Positions 26,153 to 35,423 of a DNA stretch of 64,000 nucleotides are shown one piece after another (the stretch's first letter is position 1; each line of letters begins with the position of its first letter). Under the pieces are notes generated by a model. That model was given only the letters and a program-made list of their open reading frames with translations. It was not told the origin of the DNA and made no database searches. The translations under genes and the position numbers were made by a program. Source of the DNA: Cereibacter_A azotoformans (GTDB lineage: Bacteria > Pseudomonadota > Alphaproteobacteria > Rhodobacterales > Rhodobacteraceae); the NCBI RefSeq assembly GCF_003050905.1, contig NZ_QAOT01000002.1; one strand, given 5' to 3'.

Positions 26153-27591
26153 CCGCGCTCATCCTGCTGCCGTTCTTCGGCGGGATCGCCGCGCTCTTCG
26201 CCGGGCGCTGGGGACGGGACGCCGAGCGCTGGGTGGCGATCGCAGCCCTCGGGCTCGCGCTCCTGATCCTGATCTCGAGCTTCTTCTCGGACGGAGACGG
26301 CCGCTGGATCGCGATCGAGCGCTACGACTGGGCGCCCTCTCTCGGGTTGCAGGTGATCCTGGCCATGGACGGGCTCTCGGGCGCGCTGCTGGTCGTGTCG
26401 CTGGCCCTGGGGATCGTCTCGGTCATCGTCTCCTGGAAGATCACCGAATATTCGGGCCTGCTGAACGCGGCGCTCCTCTGGACGGTGGCGGCCTCGAACG
26501 GGGTCTTTCTGTCGTTCGACCTCCTCGTCTTCGCCTTCTTCTGGGAGTTGATGCTGGTCCCGTCGTTCCTGCTGATCTCGGTCTGGGGCCACGGCGACCG
26601 CGAGGCGGCGGCGCTGAAGTTCCTCGTCTTCAACGCGGTGGCGGGGCTCGGGCTGCTGGCGGCGGTCTTCTATCTGGGAGCCACCGGCGAGACGGTGACC
26701 TTCGACGCCTTCGAGGTGGCCGAGCGTCAGATCCCGCATGGGGTGCAGGTTCTGCTGCTTCTGGGCTTTGCCGCCGCCTTCCTCGTGAAGCTTCCGGTGC
26801 CGCCGCTGCATGCGTGGCTGCCGGATGCGCACACGCAAGCACCGACGGCGGGCTCGATCCTGCTTGCGGGGCTTCTGCTCAAGACCGGGGCCTACGGGCT
26901 TTTCCGCTTCCCGCCGATGCTCTTCCCCGAGGGCTTCGCCACGCTCGCCCCCTTCGGGCTTGCGCTTGGCGCCTTCGGCTCGATCTACGGGGCGCTGCTG
27001 GCCTGCGGGCAGACCGACGCGAAGCGGCTGGTGGCCTACACCTCGGTCGCGCACATGAGCATCGTGCTGATGGGCATCTGCGGCGGCGTCTATTTCTCGC
27101 TCATGGGCGCGGGTGTCGAGATGGTGGCCCATGCCTTCTCGGCCTCGGCGCTGTTCCTGCTGATCGGCGCGCTCTATGACCGGACCGGCACGCGCGACCT
27201 GCGCGAACTGGGCGGGCTGCAGCAGAACGCGCCCCGCTTTGCCGCGGCCTTCGCGGTCTTCTTCTCGGCCGCGCTCGCCATGCCGGGCACGGCGAACTTC
27301 CTCGGCGAGGCGCTGGTCATCACCGGCATGTTCCAGGTGAACTGGATCTTCGCCTCGATCACGCTGATCTCGCTGGTGATCTCGGTCGTCTATGCGACGC
27401 GGCTGTTCAAGCGGGTGGTGTTCGGCAAGTCGCGCCGGACCGAGGCGCTCGAGGATCTGACGCTGCGCGAGATGGGGCCGATCGTGCTGCTCGCAGTGGC
27501 GACCCTTCTGTTCGGGATGCTGCCGCAACTCCTGATGGGTGCGCTCGAAGGCGCGGTCGAGGCGGCCCTTGTCCCGGTGACGGTCCCCTGA
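26143..27591 (+). CDS. nuoM: NADH-quinone oxidoreductase subunit M (antiporter-like)
   Basis: A 482-residue antiporter-like proton-pumping subunit with about 14 helices. The channel residues lie in 'FFWELMLVPSFLLISVWG' near residue 130 and 'LVKLPVPPLHAWLPDAHTQA' near 215. I selected the ATG at 26143 ('MELTALILLPFFGG'), the usual N-terminus of the family; an ATG at 26131 would add four residues but has no ribosome site. It overlaps nuoL by ten bases and nuoN by one (TGATG). Confidence 0.94.
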   Translation: MELTALILLPFFGGIAALFAGRWGRDAERWVAIAALGLALLILISSFFSDGDGRWIAIERYDWAPSLGLQVILAMDGLSGALLVVSLALGIVSVIVSWKITEYSGLLNAALLWTVAASNGVFLSFDLLVFAFFWELMLVPSFLLISVWGHGDREAAALKFLVFNAVAGLGLLAAVFYLGATGETVTFDAFEVAERQIPHGVQVLLLLGFAAAFLVKLPVPPLHAWLPDAHTQAPTAGSILLAGLLLKTGAYGLFRFPPMLFPEGFATLAPFGLALGAFGSIYGALLACGQTDAKRLVAYTSVAHMSIVLMGICGGVYFSLMGAGVEMVAHAFSASALFLLIGALYDRTGTRDLRELGGLQQNAPRFAAAFAVFFSAALAMPGTANFLGEALVITGMFQVNWIFASITLISLVISVVYATRLFKRVVFGKSRRTEALEDLTLREMGPIVLLAVATLLFGMLPQLLMGALEGAVEAALVPVTVP

Positions 27592-28934
27592 TGCCCAGCT
27601 TTGCCGCCCTTCTGCCCGTAATCCTGCTTGGCACCGGAGCGGTGACGGCGATGCTCGCCGCGCCGCGCCTGCCGGGGCTGGCGCGCTGGATCGCGGGCTT
27701 CGCGCTCGTCGCGGCGTGTGTCGCCCTTGCCCTGCGGCTTGGCGCGCCCGACGGTCTGTCCGTGCTTCTCGCCGATGACCGGATGTCCCGGCTGACGGGA
27801 CTTGTCGTCTGTCTGTCGGGCCTCGGCAGCCTCGCCTTCCTGCGCCCGGACGGCCCGTCGAAGGAGGGGCCGGCCCTGCTCCTTCTCGCCACGCTCGGAG
27901 GCGTGGTGCTGACAGGCGCGGTCCATGCGGCCAGCCTGTTCCTCGGGCTCGAGCTGATCACGCTCGCGCTCGTGGCGCTCTTCGTCCTGCCGCTCGACCG
28001 GCCGGCGCTGGAGGCGGGCTACAAGTTCCTCATCCTCGGCGCGGCCGCCGCCGCAACGCTGCTGATGGGGCTCGCCCTTGGCCATGCCGCAACCGGGTCG
28101 CTGGCGCTGGAGGCATTCGGGGGCCGAGAGGCGCTGCTGACCTTCGCCGCGGCCCTGCTGCTGGCCGGGCTCGCCTTCAAGCTCGCGCTCGTGCCATTCC
28201 ACATGTGGACGCCCGACGCCTTCACCGGCGCGCCGGGGGCGGCGGCGGCCTTCGCGGGCGCGGCCTCCAAGGTGGCGGTCGTCACGGCCCTTGTCCGCCT
28301 CGACGCGGTCGGGCTGCCGCAGGTCTGGGCGCTGGGGCTCGGCACCTTCGCGGGCGTCTCGATCCTGCTCGGCAACCTCGCGGCGCTTCGTCAGGACGGG
28401 GTGGCGCGGATGCTGGGCTATTCCTCGGTGGGCCATGCGGGCTACATCGCGGCCGCGCTGGCCACCGGCGCGGCGTCGGCCCCGGCCGCGGCCCTCTTCT
28501 ACATCGTCACCTATGCGCCGGCCCTTCTGGCCGCACTCTGCGTGGCCGCGCTCATCGGGCGCGCGACGCGCATTTCCGACCTGCGCGGGATCGTATGGCG
28601 GCGCCCGCTGGCGGGTGCGGCCATGGCCGCCGCGCTCGTCTCGCTGGCGGGGCTGCCGGTCTCGGCGGGCTTCTTCGGGAAATACGTTATCTTCACCGCC
28701 CTGATCGAGGGCCGGGCCTGGGCTCTCCTGGCGCTCGCCATCGCCGGGTCGGCGCTGGGCGCCTATTACTACCTGCGCTTCGTGGCCCTGATCTTCCGCC
28801 GCGCGCCCGACCCGGCCGATCCGGCCGTCCGCTGGCCCGAGAGGACGCTTCTGGGCGCCGCCACGGCCATCATCCTGGTCCTTGGGATTCGGCCGGATCT
28901 GCTGCTCGACCAGATCCGGGCCGCACTTCCCTGA
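27591..28934 (+). CDS. nuoN: NADH-quinone oxidoreductase subunit N (antiporter-like)
   Basis: A 447-residue antiporter-like subunit, the innermost proton channel of the membrane arm. The family segment is 'FKLALVPFHMWTPDAFTGAP' near residue 195, preceded by 'YKFLILGAAAAATLLMGLAL'. Fourteen or so helices are expected. It closes the operon; its ATG overlaps the nuoM stop by one base. No intrinsic terminator is obvious before the phospholipase gene 80 bases downstream, so some readthrough is possible. Confidence 0.94.
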   Translation: MPSFAALLPVILLGTGAVTAMLAAPRLPGLARWIAGFALVAACVALALRLGAPDGLSVLLADDRMSRLTGLVVCLSGLGSLAFLRPDGPSKEGPALLLLATLGGVVLTGAVHAASLFLGLELITLALVALFVLPLDRPALEAGYKFLILGAAAAATLLMGLALGHAATGSLALEAFGGREALLTFAAALLLAGLAFKLALVPFHMWTPDAFTGAPGAAAAFAGAASKVAVVTALVRLDAVGLPQVWALGLGTFAGVSILLGNLAALRQDGVARMLGYSSVGHAGYIAAALATGAASAPAAALFYIVTYAPALLAALCVAALIGRATRISDLRGIVWRRPLAGAAMAAALVSLAGLPVSAGFFGKYVIFTALIEGRAWALLALAIAGSALGAYYYLRFVALIFRRAPDPADPAVRWPERTLLGAATAIILVLGIRPDLLLDQIRAALP

Positions 28935-29013
28935 CCTGCCGCCGACGGTGAGCGGCAGGAACCGGGGGTGGGTCGCGCTCATTGGACAGGGGACGTCAAG
29001 GGAGCCTCTTGCC

Positions 29014-30465
29014 ATGAACCAGCACCGCCCCATCCTCCGGTCCGGCGAGACCTGCTGGCGGATCGAGCGCGCAGACCGGCTGGCCGTGATCATCGACGCC
29101 GCCGACTATTTCGCCCGCGTCAAGCAGGCGATCCTCGAGGCGCGGCATTCGGTGATCATGGTCGCCTGGGATTTCGACGCGCGCATCCGGCTCGACCCGC
29201 GCGCGCCGCCCGACCAGGCGCCCGACACGCTCGGCCGGTTCCTGAACTGGGTGATCCGCCACCGGCCGGAGCTGGAGATCCGCGTGCTGAAATGGGATCT
29301 CGGCACGGTCAAGGCGCTCGGACGCGGATCGACGCCCCTCTTCGTGCTCAACTGGCTCAGCGACAAGCGGATGCATTTCCGCCTCGACGGTGCCCATCCC
29401 GTCTCCTCGGTGCATCACCAGAAGATCGTCGTGATCGACGATGTGCTGGCCTTCTGCGGCGGGATCGACATGACCGCCGACCGATGGGACACGCGGGACC
29501 ATCTCGACACGGAGCCGCGCCGCCGCCGCCCCACCACGCGGCGCCACTATGGCCCCTGGCACGACGTGACGACAGCGGTGAACGGGCCGGCGGCGGCGGC
29601 GCTGGGCGAGATCACGCGCAACCGATGGGAACAGGCCACGGGCGAGCGACTCGAGCCGCCTCCGGCCTGCGAGACCCGCTGGCTCGACGGGCTCGAGCCG
29701 CTGCTGGAAGGCGCCGAGGTCGGCATCTCGCGCACGCTGCCCGACTATGGCGAGCGGCCGGGCGTGCATGAGATCGAGAAGCTCTACCTCGAGATCATCG
29801 GCCGCGCCGAGCGCACGCTCTACATCGAGAGCCAGTATTTCGCCGCACGCCGCATCGCCGAGGCGATCGCCGTGCGGCTGCGCGAGGAGGGCGGGCCGGA
29901 GATCGTGATCGTCAATCCGCTGACGGCCGACGGCTGGCTCGAGGAGACGGTGATGGGCGCCTCGCGCGCGAAGCTCCTGGGCATGATCGCCGAGGCCGAC
30001 CGCTATGACCGCTTCCGCATCTACCATCCGGTGACGGTTCAGGGTCAGCCGATCTATGTCCATGCCAAGGTGCTGGCGATGGACGAGAGGCTGCTCAAGG
30101 TCGGTTCGTCGAACCTCAACAACCGGTCGATGGGCTTTGACACGGAATGCGACCTGTCGGTCGAGGCGGCGGCCGGAGAGACCGGGCTGCAGGAGCGGAT
30201 CGCCGCCCTGCGCGACGACCTGATCGCCGAGCATCTGGGCGTTCCGCGCGAGACCTTCGAGGCGGTGCTGAGGGCCAAGGGGTCGCTGATCGCCGCCATC
30301 GAATCGCTGCGGGGGCCGGGCCGGTCGCTCCGCCCCTTCGAGCCGCCGGAACTGGGCGCGATCGGCGAGACCCTGATCGCCGACAACGAGATGCTCGACC
30401 CCGAGCGCGTCTCCCGATTCTGGCGCGGGCGCAGCGGCTGGTCCCGTTTGCGGAGGGCCAAATGA
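29014..30465 (+). CDS. Phospholipase D family protein
   Basis: A 483-residue protein with two HKD half-sites: 'HHQKIVVIDDVLAFCGGIDM' near residue 131 and 'VHAKVLAMDERLLKVGSSNL' near 349. The two histidines and lysines form one active site that hydrolyses or exchanges phospholipid headgroups. No signal peptide or transmembrane segment is apparent, so it is predicted cytoplasmic or membrane-peripheral, unlike bacterial cardiolipin synthases, which carry N-terminal helices. It overlaps the DUF4112 membrane gene by ATGA. The pair could modify phospholipids, but the substrate cannot be read from sequence. GGGAG is nine bases upstream of the ATG. Confidence 0.9.
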   Translation: MNQHRPILRSGETCWRIERADRLAVIIDAADYFARVKQAILEARHSVIMVAWDFDARIRLDPRAPPDQAPDTLGRFLNWVIRHRPELEIRVLKWDLGTVKALGRGSTPLFVLNWLSDKRMHFRLDGAHPVSSVHHQKIVVIDDVLAFCGGIDMTADRWDTRDHLDTEPRRRRPTTRRHYGPWHDVTTAVNGPAAAALGEITRNRWEQATGERLEPPPACETRWLDGLEPLLEGAEVGISRTLPDYGERPGVHEIEKLYLEIIGRAERTLYIESQYFAARRIAEAIAVRLREEGGPEIVIVNPLTADGWLEETVMGASRAKLLGMIAEADRYDRFRIYHPVTVQGQPIYVHAKVLAMDERLLKVGSSNLNNRSMGFDTECDLSVEAAAGETGLQERIAALRDDLIAEHLGVPRETFEAVLRAKGSLIAAIESLRGPGRSLRPFEPPELGAIGETLIADNEMLDPERVSRFWRGRSGWSRLRRAK

Positions 30466-30815
30466 CCCGGCAGGACTTCGACCGCGAGATCCGCAGACTG
30501 GATACGCTCGCGCGGCTTCTTGACGCGCGGTTCCGCCTCTTCGGCATCCGCTTCGGCTGGGACGGGATCGCCAGCATCGTGCCGGGTCTGGGCGATGCGG
30601 TGACCCTCGTTCCGGGGGCCTGGCTGATCTGGCGGGCCCGGCAACTGGGCGTGCCCACTCCGGTCATCCTGCGGATGGCGGCGAACACGGGCATCGATTT
30701 CGTCGGCGGCAGCGTCCCGGTGCTGGGCACCATCTTCGACGTGGCCTTCAAGTCGAACCTGCGCAACATGGCGCTCCTGCGCCGGCATCTCGAGGAAGAG
30801 GGGCGCACTTCCTGA
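30462..30815 (+). CDS. DUF4112 membrane protein
   Basis: A 117-residue DUF4112 protein. The family core is 'IRFGWDGIASIVPGLGDAVT' near residue 29, followed by hydrophobic helices 'LVPGAWLIWRARQLG' and 'FVGGSVPVLGTIFDVAFKSN'. It is predicted to sit in the inner membrane. Function is unknown for the family. Translational coupling to the phospholipase D gene suggests a joint envelope role. It converges on the oxidase subunit I gene with only three bases between the stop codons. Confidence 0.85.
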   Translation: MTRQDFDREIRRLDTLARLLDARFRLFGIRFGWDGIASIVPGLGDAVTLVPGAWLIWRARQLGVPTPVILRMAANTGIDFVGGSVPVLGTIFDVAFKSNLRNMALLRRHLEEEGRTS

Positions 30816-30818
30816 CTA

Positions 30819-33454
30819 TCAGTTCGCCGCGCCGCCCGCCGCCGGCACCTCGGGCGCCAGCGAGGAATAACAGGCCGCGAGCGCCGCAATATGGTCATCG
30901 TTCAATCGGCGCGCCGCCTCGGACATCAGCTCCGCGCGCGGGCCGCCGCCGCGCAGTCCGTCGCGCCAGAGGATGAGCTGCGTCTCGAGATAGCCGCGAT
31001 ACTGGCCCGACAGCGAGGGCGTGTCGGGACGCCGCCGCTCGGCATCCGGTCCGTGACAGGAGTGACAGGCCGGAAGGTCGCGGCGGCGGTCGAGGGCGAA
31101 GGCCAGCCTGCGGCCCTCTTCGACGGGATCGTCCGACGCCCCGGCGGCCCCTGCCGCGCCCGAGCCGGCAGCCCTCGCGGCCTGCCCCGCCCCCCGTGCG
31201 GTTGCATCTGACAGTCGGCCGAACCGTTGCGCCAGCGGGCGCAGCGTCTCGGCGGGCACGGCGCTGGCCGCGTGGCGCATGTAGCCGCTCTGGCGGCGCC
31301 CGTCGCGGTAGGTCAGCAAGGCCATCTCGAGATAGTCCGGTGTCTGGATATCCAGCCTCGGGATCCGCTCGTTGCCCGAGAGGCCGTCGATGCCGTGGCA
31401 GCCCGCGCAAGAGCCGAAGCCCGGTGGGCCCTCTGCCGTGGCCGGGCCCACGAGGGCGGCATAGTGCTCGGGCCTCATGCCCCGCACGCGGGTGAGGAAG
31501 GCCACGACCGGCCAGACCTCGTCGTTGCGGGCCGAGGGCCAGCCGGGCATCCCAGACATCTTCACCCCCTCGCGGACGATCCAGCCCAATTCGTTCGGCC
31601 GCCAGTCGCGCACCGCGTCGCCAATGGGCGGCGGCGCGGGCAGCATCGCGCGCACCGTCGCCCCCTGAGTCACCCCCGGCGCGCCATGGCAGACGCGGCA
31701 GGCGGAGTCGTAGTGGCGCGCCCCGAGGAGGTAGAACCGGCCCGCATCCATCCGTTCCACCAGCTTCGGCTGCTGCCAGAGCGGGTAGCGCGTCTCGATA
31801 TGGGGAATGGAGCGCACGCCCCAGTTGTCGTCCTCGAGGTCGAGCGACCATTCCAGCGTCCCCGCCCCCCACGGGTTGCGGTCACCGATCTTCGTCCGCT
31901 TGGGGCGCAGCAGGTCCACCACGAAGACAAGGAAGCCCGCCGCCATCACGAAGGCGCCCACTGTCGAGATCAGGTTCAGCCAGTCCCAGCCCACATGGCC
32001 CGGGTAGGTGAAGACCCGCCGCGGCATCCCCTTCAGCCCGGTCAGGTGCATGGGCAGGAAGGTCACGTTGAAGCCGGTGAACAGCAGCCAGAAGGACCAG
32101 CGCCCCAGCCGCTCGGACAGGGCCTTCTTGGTGATGACGGGATAGAAGTAATAGACCCCCGCGATGATCGGAAAGACCATGCCGCCAAAGAGCGTGTAAT
32201 GCAGGTGGGCACGATGAAATAGGTGTCGTGCACCTGCCAGTCGAAGGGGGCGATGGCCACCATGACGCCGGTGAGCCCGCCGGCCGTGAAGACGGCAAGC
32301 CCGCCCGCGATCCAGAGCATCGGCAGGATCATCTTGACGCGGCCCACCATCAGCGTCGCCACGAAGGCAAAGAGCTGGATGCCGGTCGGGATCACCACCG
32401 CCTCGGAGGCGGCCGAGAAGAACCCCAGCGAGAGCGCGGGCAGCCCCGTGGTGAACATGTGATGCACCCACAGGCCAAAGCTGAGAAAGCCGGTTCCCAC
32501 GGCCGAGAGCACGATCCAGGAATAGCCCACGATGGGCTGGCGTGCCGCGGTCGGCACGATCATGGCCGCCAGCGCGATCGAGGGCAGGAAGATGATATAG
32601 ACCTCGGGGTGCCCGAAGATCCAGAACAGGTGCTGCCAGAGCAGCGGATCGCCCCCCCGCTCGGGGTCGAAGAAGGGCCAGTCGAAGCCACGCTCCATCT
32701 CGAACAGGAGGTCGCCCGCAATGAGCGGCGGGAAGGCAAAGAGGATCATGCCCCCGACCACCAGCACATACCAGGCGTAGAGCGGCATGAGGTTGACCCG
32801 CATCCCCGGCGGGCGGCATTTCAGGACGCCCACGATCAGCTCGACCGCGGCGGCGATCGAGGCCACCTCGATGAAGGACAGCCCCAGCAGCCAGATGTCC
32901 GAGCCGAGCCCCTCGTCCTGCGTGGCCAGCGGCGGATACATGAACCAGCCCGATTTCGGCGCCGCGTCGAAGAGGATCGAGCCCATCACGAAGACGCCGC
33001 CGATCAGGAAGCACCAGTAGCCGTAGGCCGACAGCCGCGGGAACGGCAGGTCGCGCGCGCCGAGCAGCGCGGGCAGCAGGATGATCGAGATCGCCTCGAA
33101 CATCGGCACGGCAAAGAGGAACATCATGGCCGAGCCATGCATGGTGAAGAACTGGTTGAAGCGATCGGCCGAGAGGAAGTCGTTGTCCGGCACCGCCAGC
33201 TGCACCCGCATCAGCAGCGCAAGCACCCCGGCGCAGAGCATGAAGGCCAGCGCCGTCAGCGCATACCACACGCCCACCTCGCTGTTGTTCACCGCCGACC
33301 AGTAGCGCCAGCCCTTTGGCGTGGCCCAGACGGCGCGCAGCCGGTCGGCCTGCGCCTCGGCCAGGGCAGAGGGCACGGGCTCGGACAGCATCGCCTCGGT
33401 GGGCGGGAACGCACCCTCGGGCAGCGGCGCGTCGCTGGCATGAGAGCGCGTCAT
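30819..33454 (-). pseudogene. ctaD: Cytochrome oxidase subunit I fused to three cytochrome c domains, with one-base frameshift
   Basis: The intact product would be about 878 residues. Residues 1 to about 540 are a heme-copper oxidase subunit I: 'FFTMHGSAMMFLF' (heme ligand), 'IFGHPEVYIIFLP' (CuB His and cross-linked Tyr), 'GLWVHHMFTTGLP' (CuB His pair). About 340 residues follow with three CxxCH motifs near 586 (CRVCH), 683 (CAGCH) and 797 (CHSCH). The frame breaks at about 32210: the sequence reads 'DTYFIVPTC', whereas inserting one G restores 'DTYFIVAHLHYTLFGG', which carries further heme ligands. Without correction translation stops at 32063. This is either a sequencing error or a recent inactivating deletion. 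No subunit III gene is adjacent. The start overlaps the subunit II stop by ATGA. Confidence 0.8.
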
Positions 33455-34425
33455 TCCAGCGCCTCCAGCCAGCCGGCGAGCCGGTCCAGCTCGGTCTTCG
33501 ACAGATGTGCGAAGGCGGGCATCTGCGCCTCGGGCTTGATCGCGCCCGCGTTGGCGATCCAGGAGACCAGCGCCGCGCGCTCCATCGGCAGGATGCCCGC
33601 GGCGAGGCTGGTGCGGCTGCCGAAATGGGTGAGGTCGGGACCGACGGCCCCGGCGGCCGGTGTGCCGCGGATGGTGTGGCAGGCGCCGCAGCCCTCGCGG
33701 AAGAAGATCGCGCGGCCCTCGCCCTCCTCCGGCCGGGCGGGCGCCGCCTCGGCCTCGAGCCAGCGGGCGAAGTCGCCCTCTTCCAGCACGACCGCATTCA
33801 GCGCCATCAGCGCGTGCGAGGCCCCGCAGAACTCGGCGCACTGGCCCCGGTAGGTGCCGGGCGTCACCGGCTCGAGCGACATGCGCGTGGTCCGCCCCGG
33901 GATCATGTCGGTCTTGCCACCGAGACCCGGCACCCAGAAGGAATGGATGACGCGCCCGGCCTGAAGCTCGATCTCGGTGCGCCGGCCGGCCGGAAGCCGC
34001 AGCTCGTTGGCCGAGATCACCGGCCCCGCCGCGCCTTCGGGCAGATACTCGACCCGCCACCACCATTCCTCGCCGGTGATGCGCACCCGCAGCCCCTCGC
34101 CCGGCGCCCGCTGATCCGGCATGATCGAAAGCCCCCAGGCCAGCAGCGCGGTCAGGACCACCACGGGCAGCAGGATGCCCCCGCCGATGATGACCGCCTC
34201 GGCCAGCTTGCGCGACATGTGCCCGGTGCGGCGCCGCGTGACATGGAAGAAGAGCCCGTTCAGCGAGATCCATAGGATCACGGCGCCCACCAGCATGACG
34301 GCGAAAAGCCGGTTCAGCTCGATCGCGTCGGCCCCGCCGGCCGAAAACACCGACTGGGGCCCATGACATCCGCCCGCTCCCGACAGGATCAGAAGGCCGA
34401 CGGCCGCCCTTTGTCCCCGACGCAT
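33451..34425 (-). CDS. ctaC: Cytochrome oxidase subunit II with C-terminal cytochrome c domain (caa3 type)
   Basis: A 324-residue lipoprotein-type subunit II. The N-terminus 'MRRGQRAAVGLLILSGAGGC' is a lipobox signal, then two transmembrane helices, then the CuA domain with 'GEEWWWRVEY' and the ligand motif Cys196-AEF-Cys200 followed by 'GASHALM'. A class I cytochrome c domain follows with CxxCH at 246-250 (CGACH) and 'MPAFAHLSKTELDRLAGWLE' at the end carrying the axial Met. It takes electrons from periplasmic donors into CuA. I chose the ATG at 34425 for the signal and a GGGGA site; an in-frame ATG at 34473 overlaps the PAP2 stop (TAATG) and would add 16 Arg-rich residues. Confidence 0.9.
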   Translation of the reverse strand: MRRGQRAAVGLLILSGAGGCHGPQSVFSAGGADAIELNRLFAVMLVGAVILWISLNGLFFHVTRRRTGHMSRKLAEAVIIGGGILLPVVVLTALLAWGLSIMPDQRAPGEGLRVRITGEEWWWRVEYLPEGAAGPVISANELRLPAGRRTEIELQAGRVIHSFWVPGLGGKTDMIPGRTTRMSLEPVTPGTYRGQCAEFCGASHALMALNAVVLEEGDFARWLEAEAAPARPEEGEGRAIFFREGCGACHTIRGTPAAGAVGPDLTHFGSRTSLAAGILPMERAALVSWIANAGAIKPEAQMPAFAHLSKTELDRLAGWLEALE

Positions 34426-34472
34426 CCCGCTTCCCCGGCGCCGTCGCCGCCACGCCCTGCCGTGCGGTGCCA

Positions 34473-35243
34473 TTACGGCTCGGGCGGGGAAACGCGCGTC
34501 GAAGATGGATCGTTCCCCGGCTCGCCCGGCTCGATCATCCGCCGCCGCCGGAGCCAGCGCGCCACCGTCAGGCAACCGAGCGCCCAGGCCGCGCCGCCTG
34601 TCCAGCCCGCCAGCACGTCGGTCGGCCAGTGGACGCCCAGATAGACCCGGCTCAGTCCGATCATCACCGTGAGGAGGATCGCCACGCCGAGGATATGGGC
34701 CTTGACCCGGACGAGCGGCTGCGTGCGGGCGAGCACGGCCGCCAGCGTGAGGTAGGTGACGGCGGCCATCATCGCGTGCCCGGACGGGAAGCTGGCCGTG
34801 TAGATGACCGTCTCGTGCGGCACGAGGTCGGGACGCGGGCGGTCGAACAGGCGCTTGGCGGCAAAGCTCAGCAGTTGGCCGCTGCCCGTGGCGATCAGGA
34901 CGAACCACATGGTCCGCCACCGCCCGCCCAGACCCAGGAAGCCCGCGACGGCAAGCGTGACGAACCCGAGGATTCCCACACCCCCAAGGGCGGTCACGTC
35001 ACGCGCCAGCTCCTCGAACCACGCAGGGCCCAGCGGATCGCCCGGATCGGCCGGATTGCGCATGAGCAGGAGGAGCGTCTCGTCGAAGGCATGAGCCCCC
35101 CCACCCGAAGCGAGGTCGGCGATCTCGGCAAAGGCCCATCCGAGCGCGAACACCGCCAGCAGCAGGGTGACCGTTCGCCGCTCGATCCAGGCGCCGAACC
35201 GGAGGAAGGGTGCGCGCGCCGCAGGTTGTCTTCTTCTAGTCAT
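34473..35243 (-). CDS. PAP2-family membrane phosphatase
   Basis: A 256-residue membrane protein of the PAP2 superfamily, which dephosphorylates lipid phosphates such as phosphatidate or undecaprenyl diphosphate on the outer leaflet. The three catalytic motifs are 'KRLFDRPRP', 'PSGHAM' and 'SRVYLGVHWPTD', all intact. About six transmembrane helices are expected. It heads the unit that continues with oxidase subunits II and I. Its stop touches a possible subunit II start, suggesting co-transcription. The biochemical link to the oxidase is unclear. Confidence 0.9.
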   Translation of the reverse strand: MTRRRQPAARAPFLRFGAWIERRTVTLLLAVFALGWAFAEIADLASGGGAHAFDETLLLLMRNPADPGDPLGPAWFEELARDVTALGGVGILGFVTLAVAGFLGLGGRWRTMWFVLIATGSGQLLSFAAKRLFDRPRPDLVPHETVIYTASFPSGHAMMAAVTYLTLAAVLARTQPLVRVKAHILGVAILLTVMIGLSRVYLGVHWPTDVLAGWTGGAAWALGCLTVARWLRRRRMIEPGEPGNDPSSTRVSPPEP

Positions 35244-35423
35244 GGCGATGGAAGCCGCCCGCCGGGGCGCCGGTTCCCGGCGGCCGCGCATGCGGATGTC
35301 GAACGGCTGGAACGGGCCGCCGGATGCGTCCCGGCCGGCGTTTCCGCGGCCGTATCTCATCGAGAGAATCGCCTCTGCAGCGCCGCGGCGTCGTGCGTCC
35401 TATTGACGCACGCGCGCCATGCG

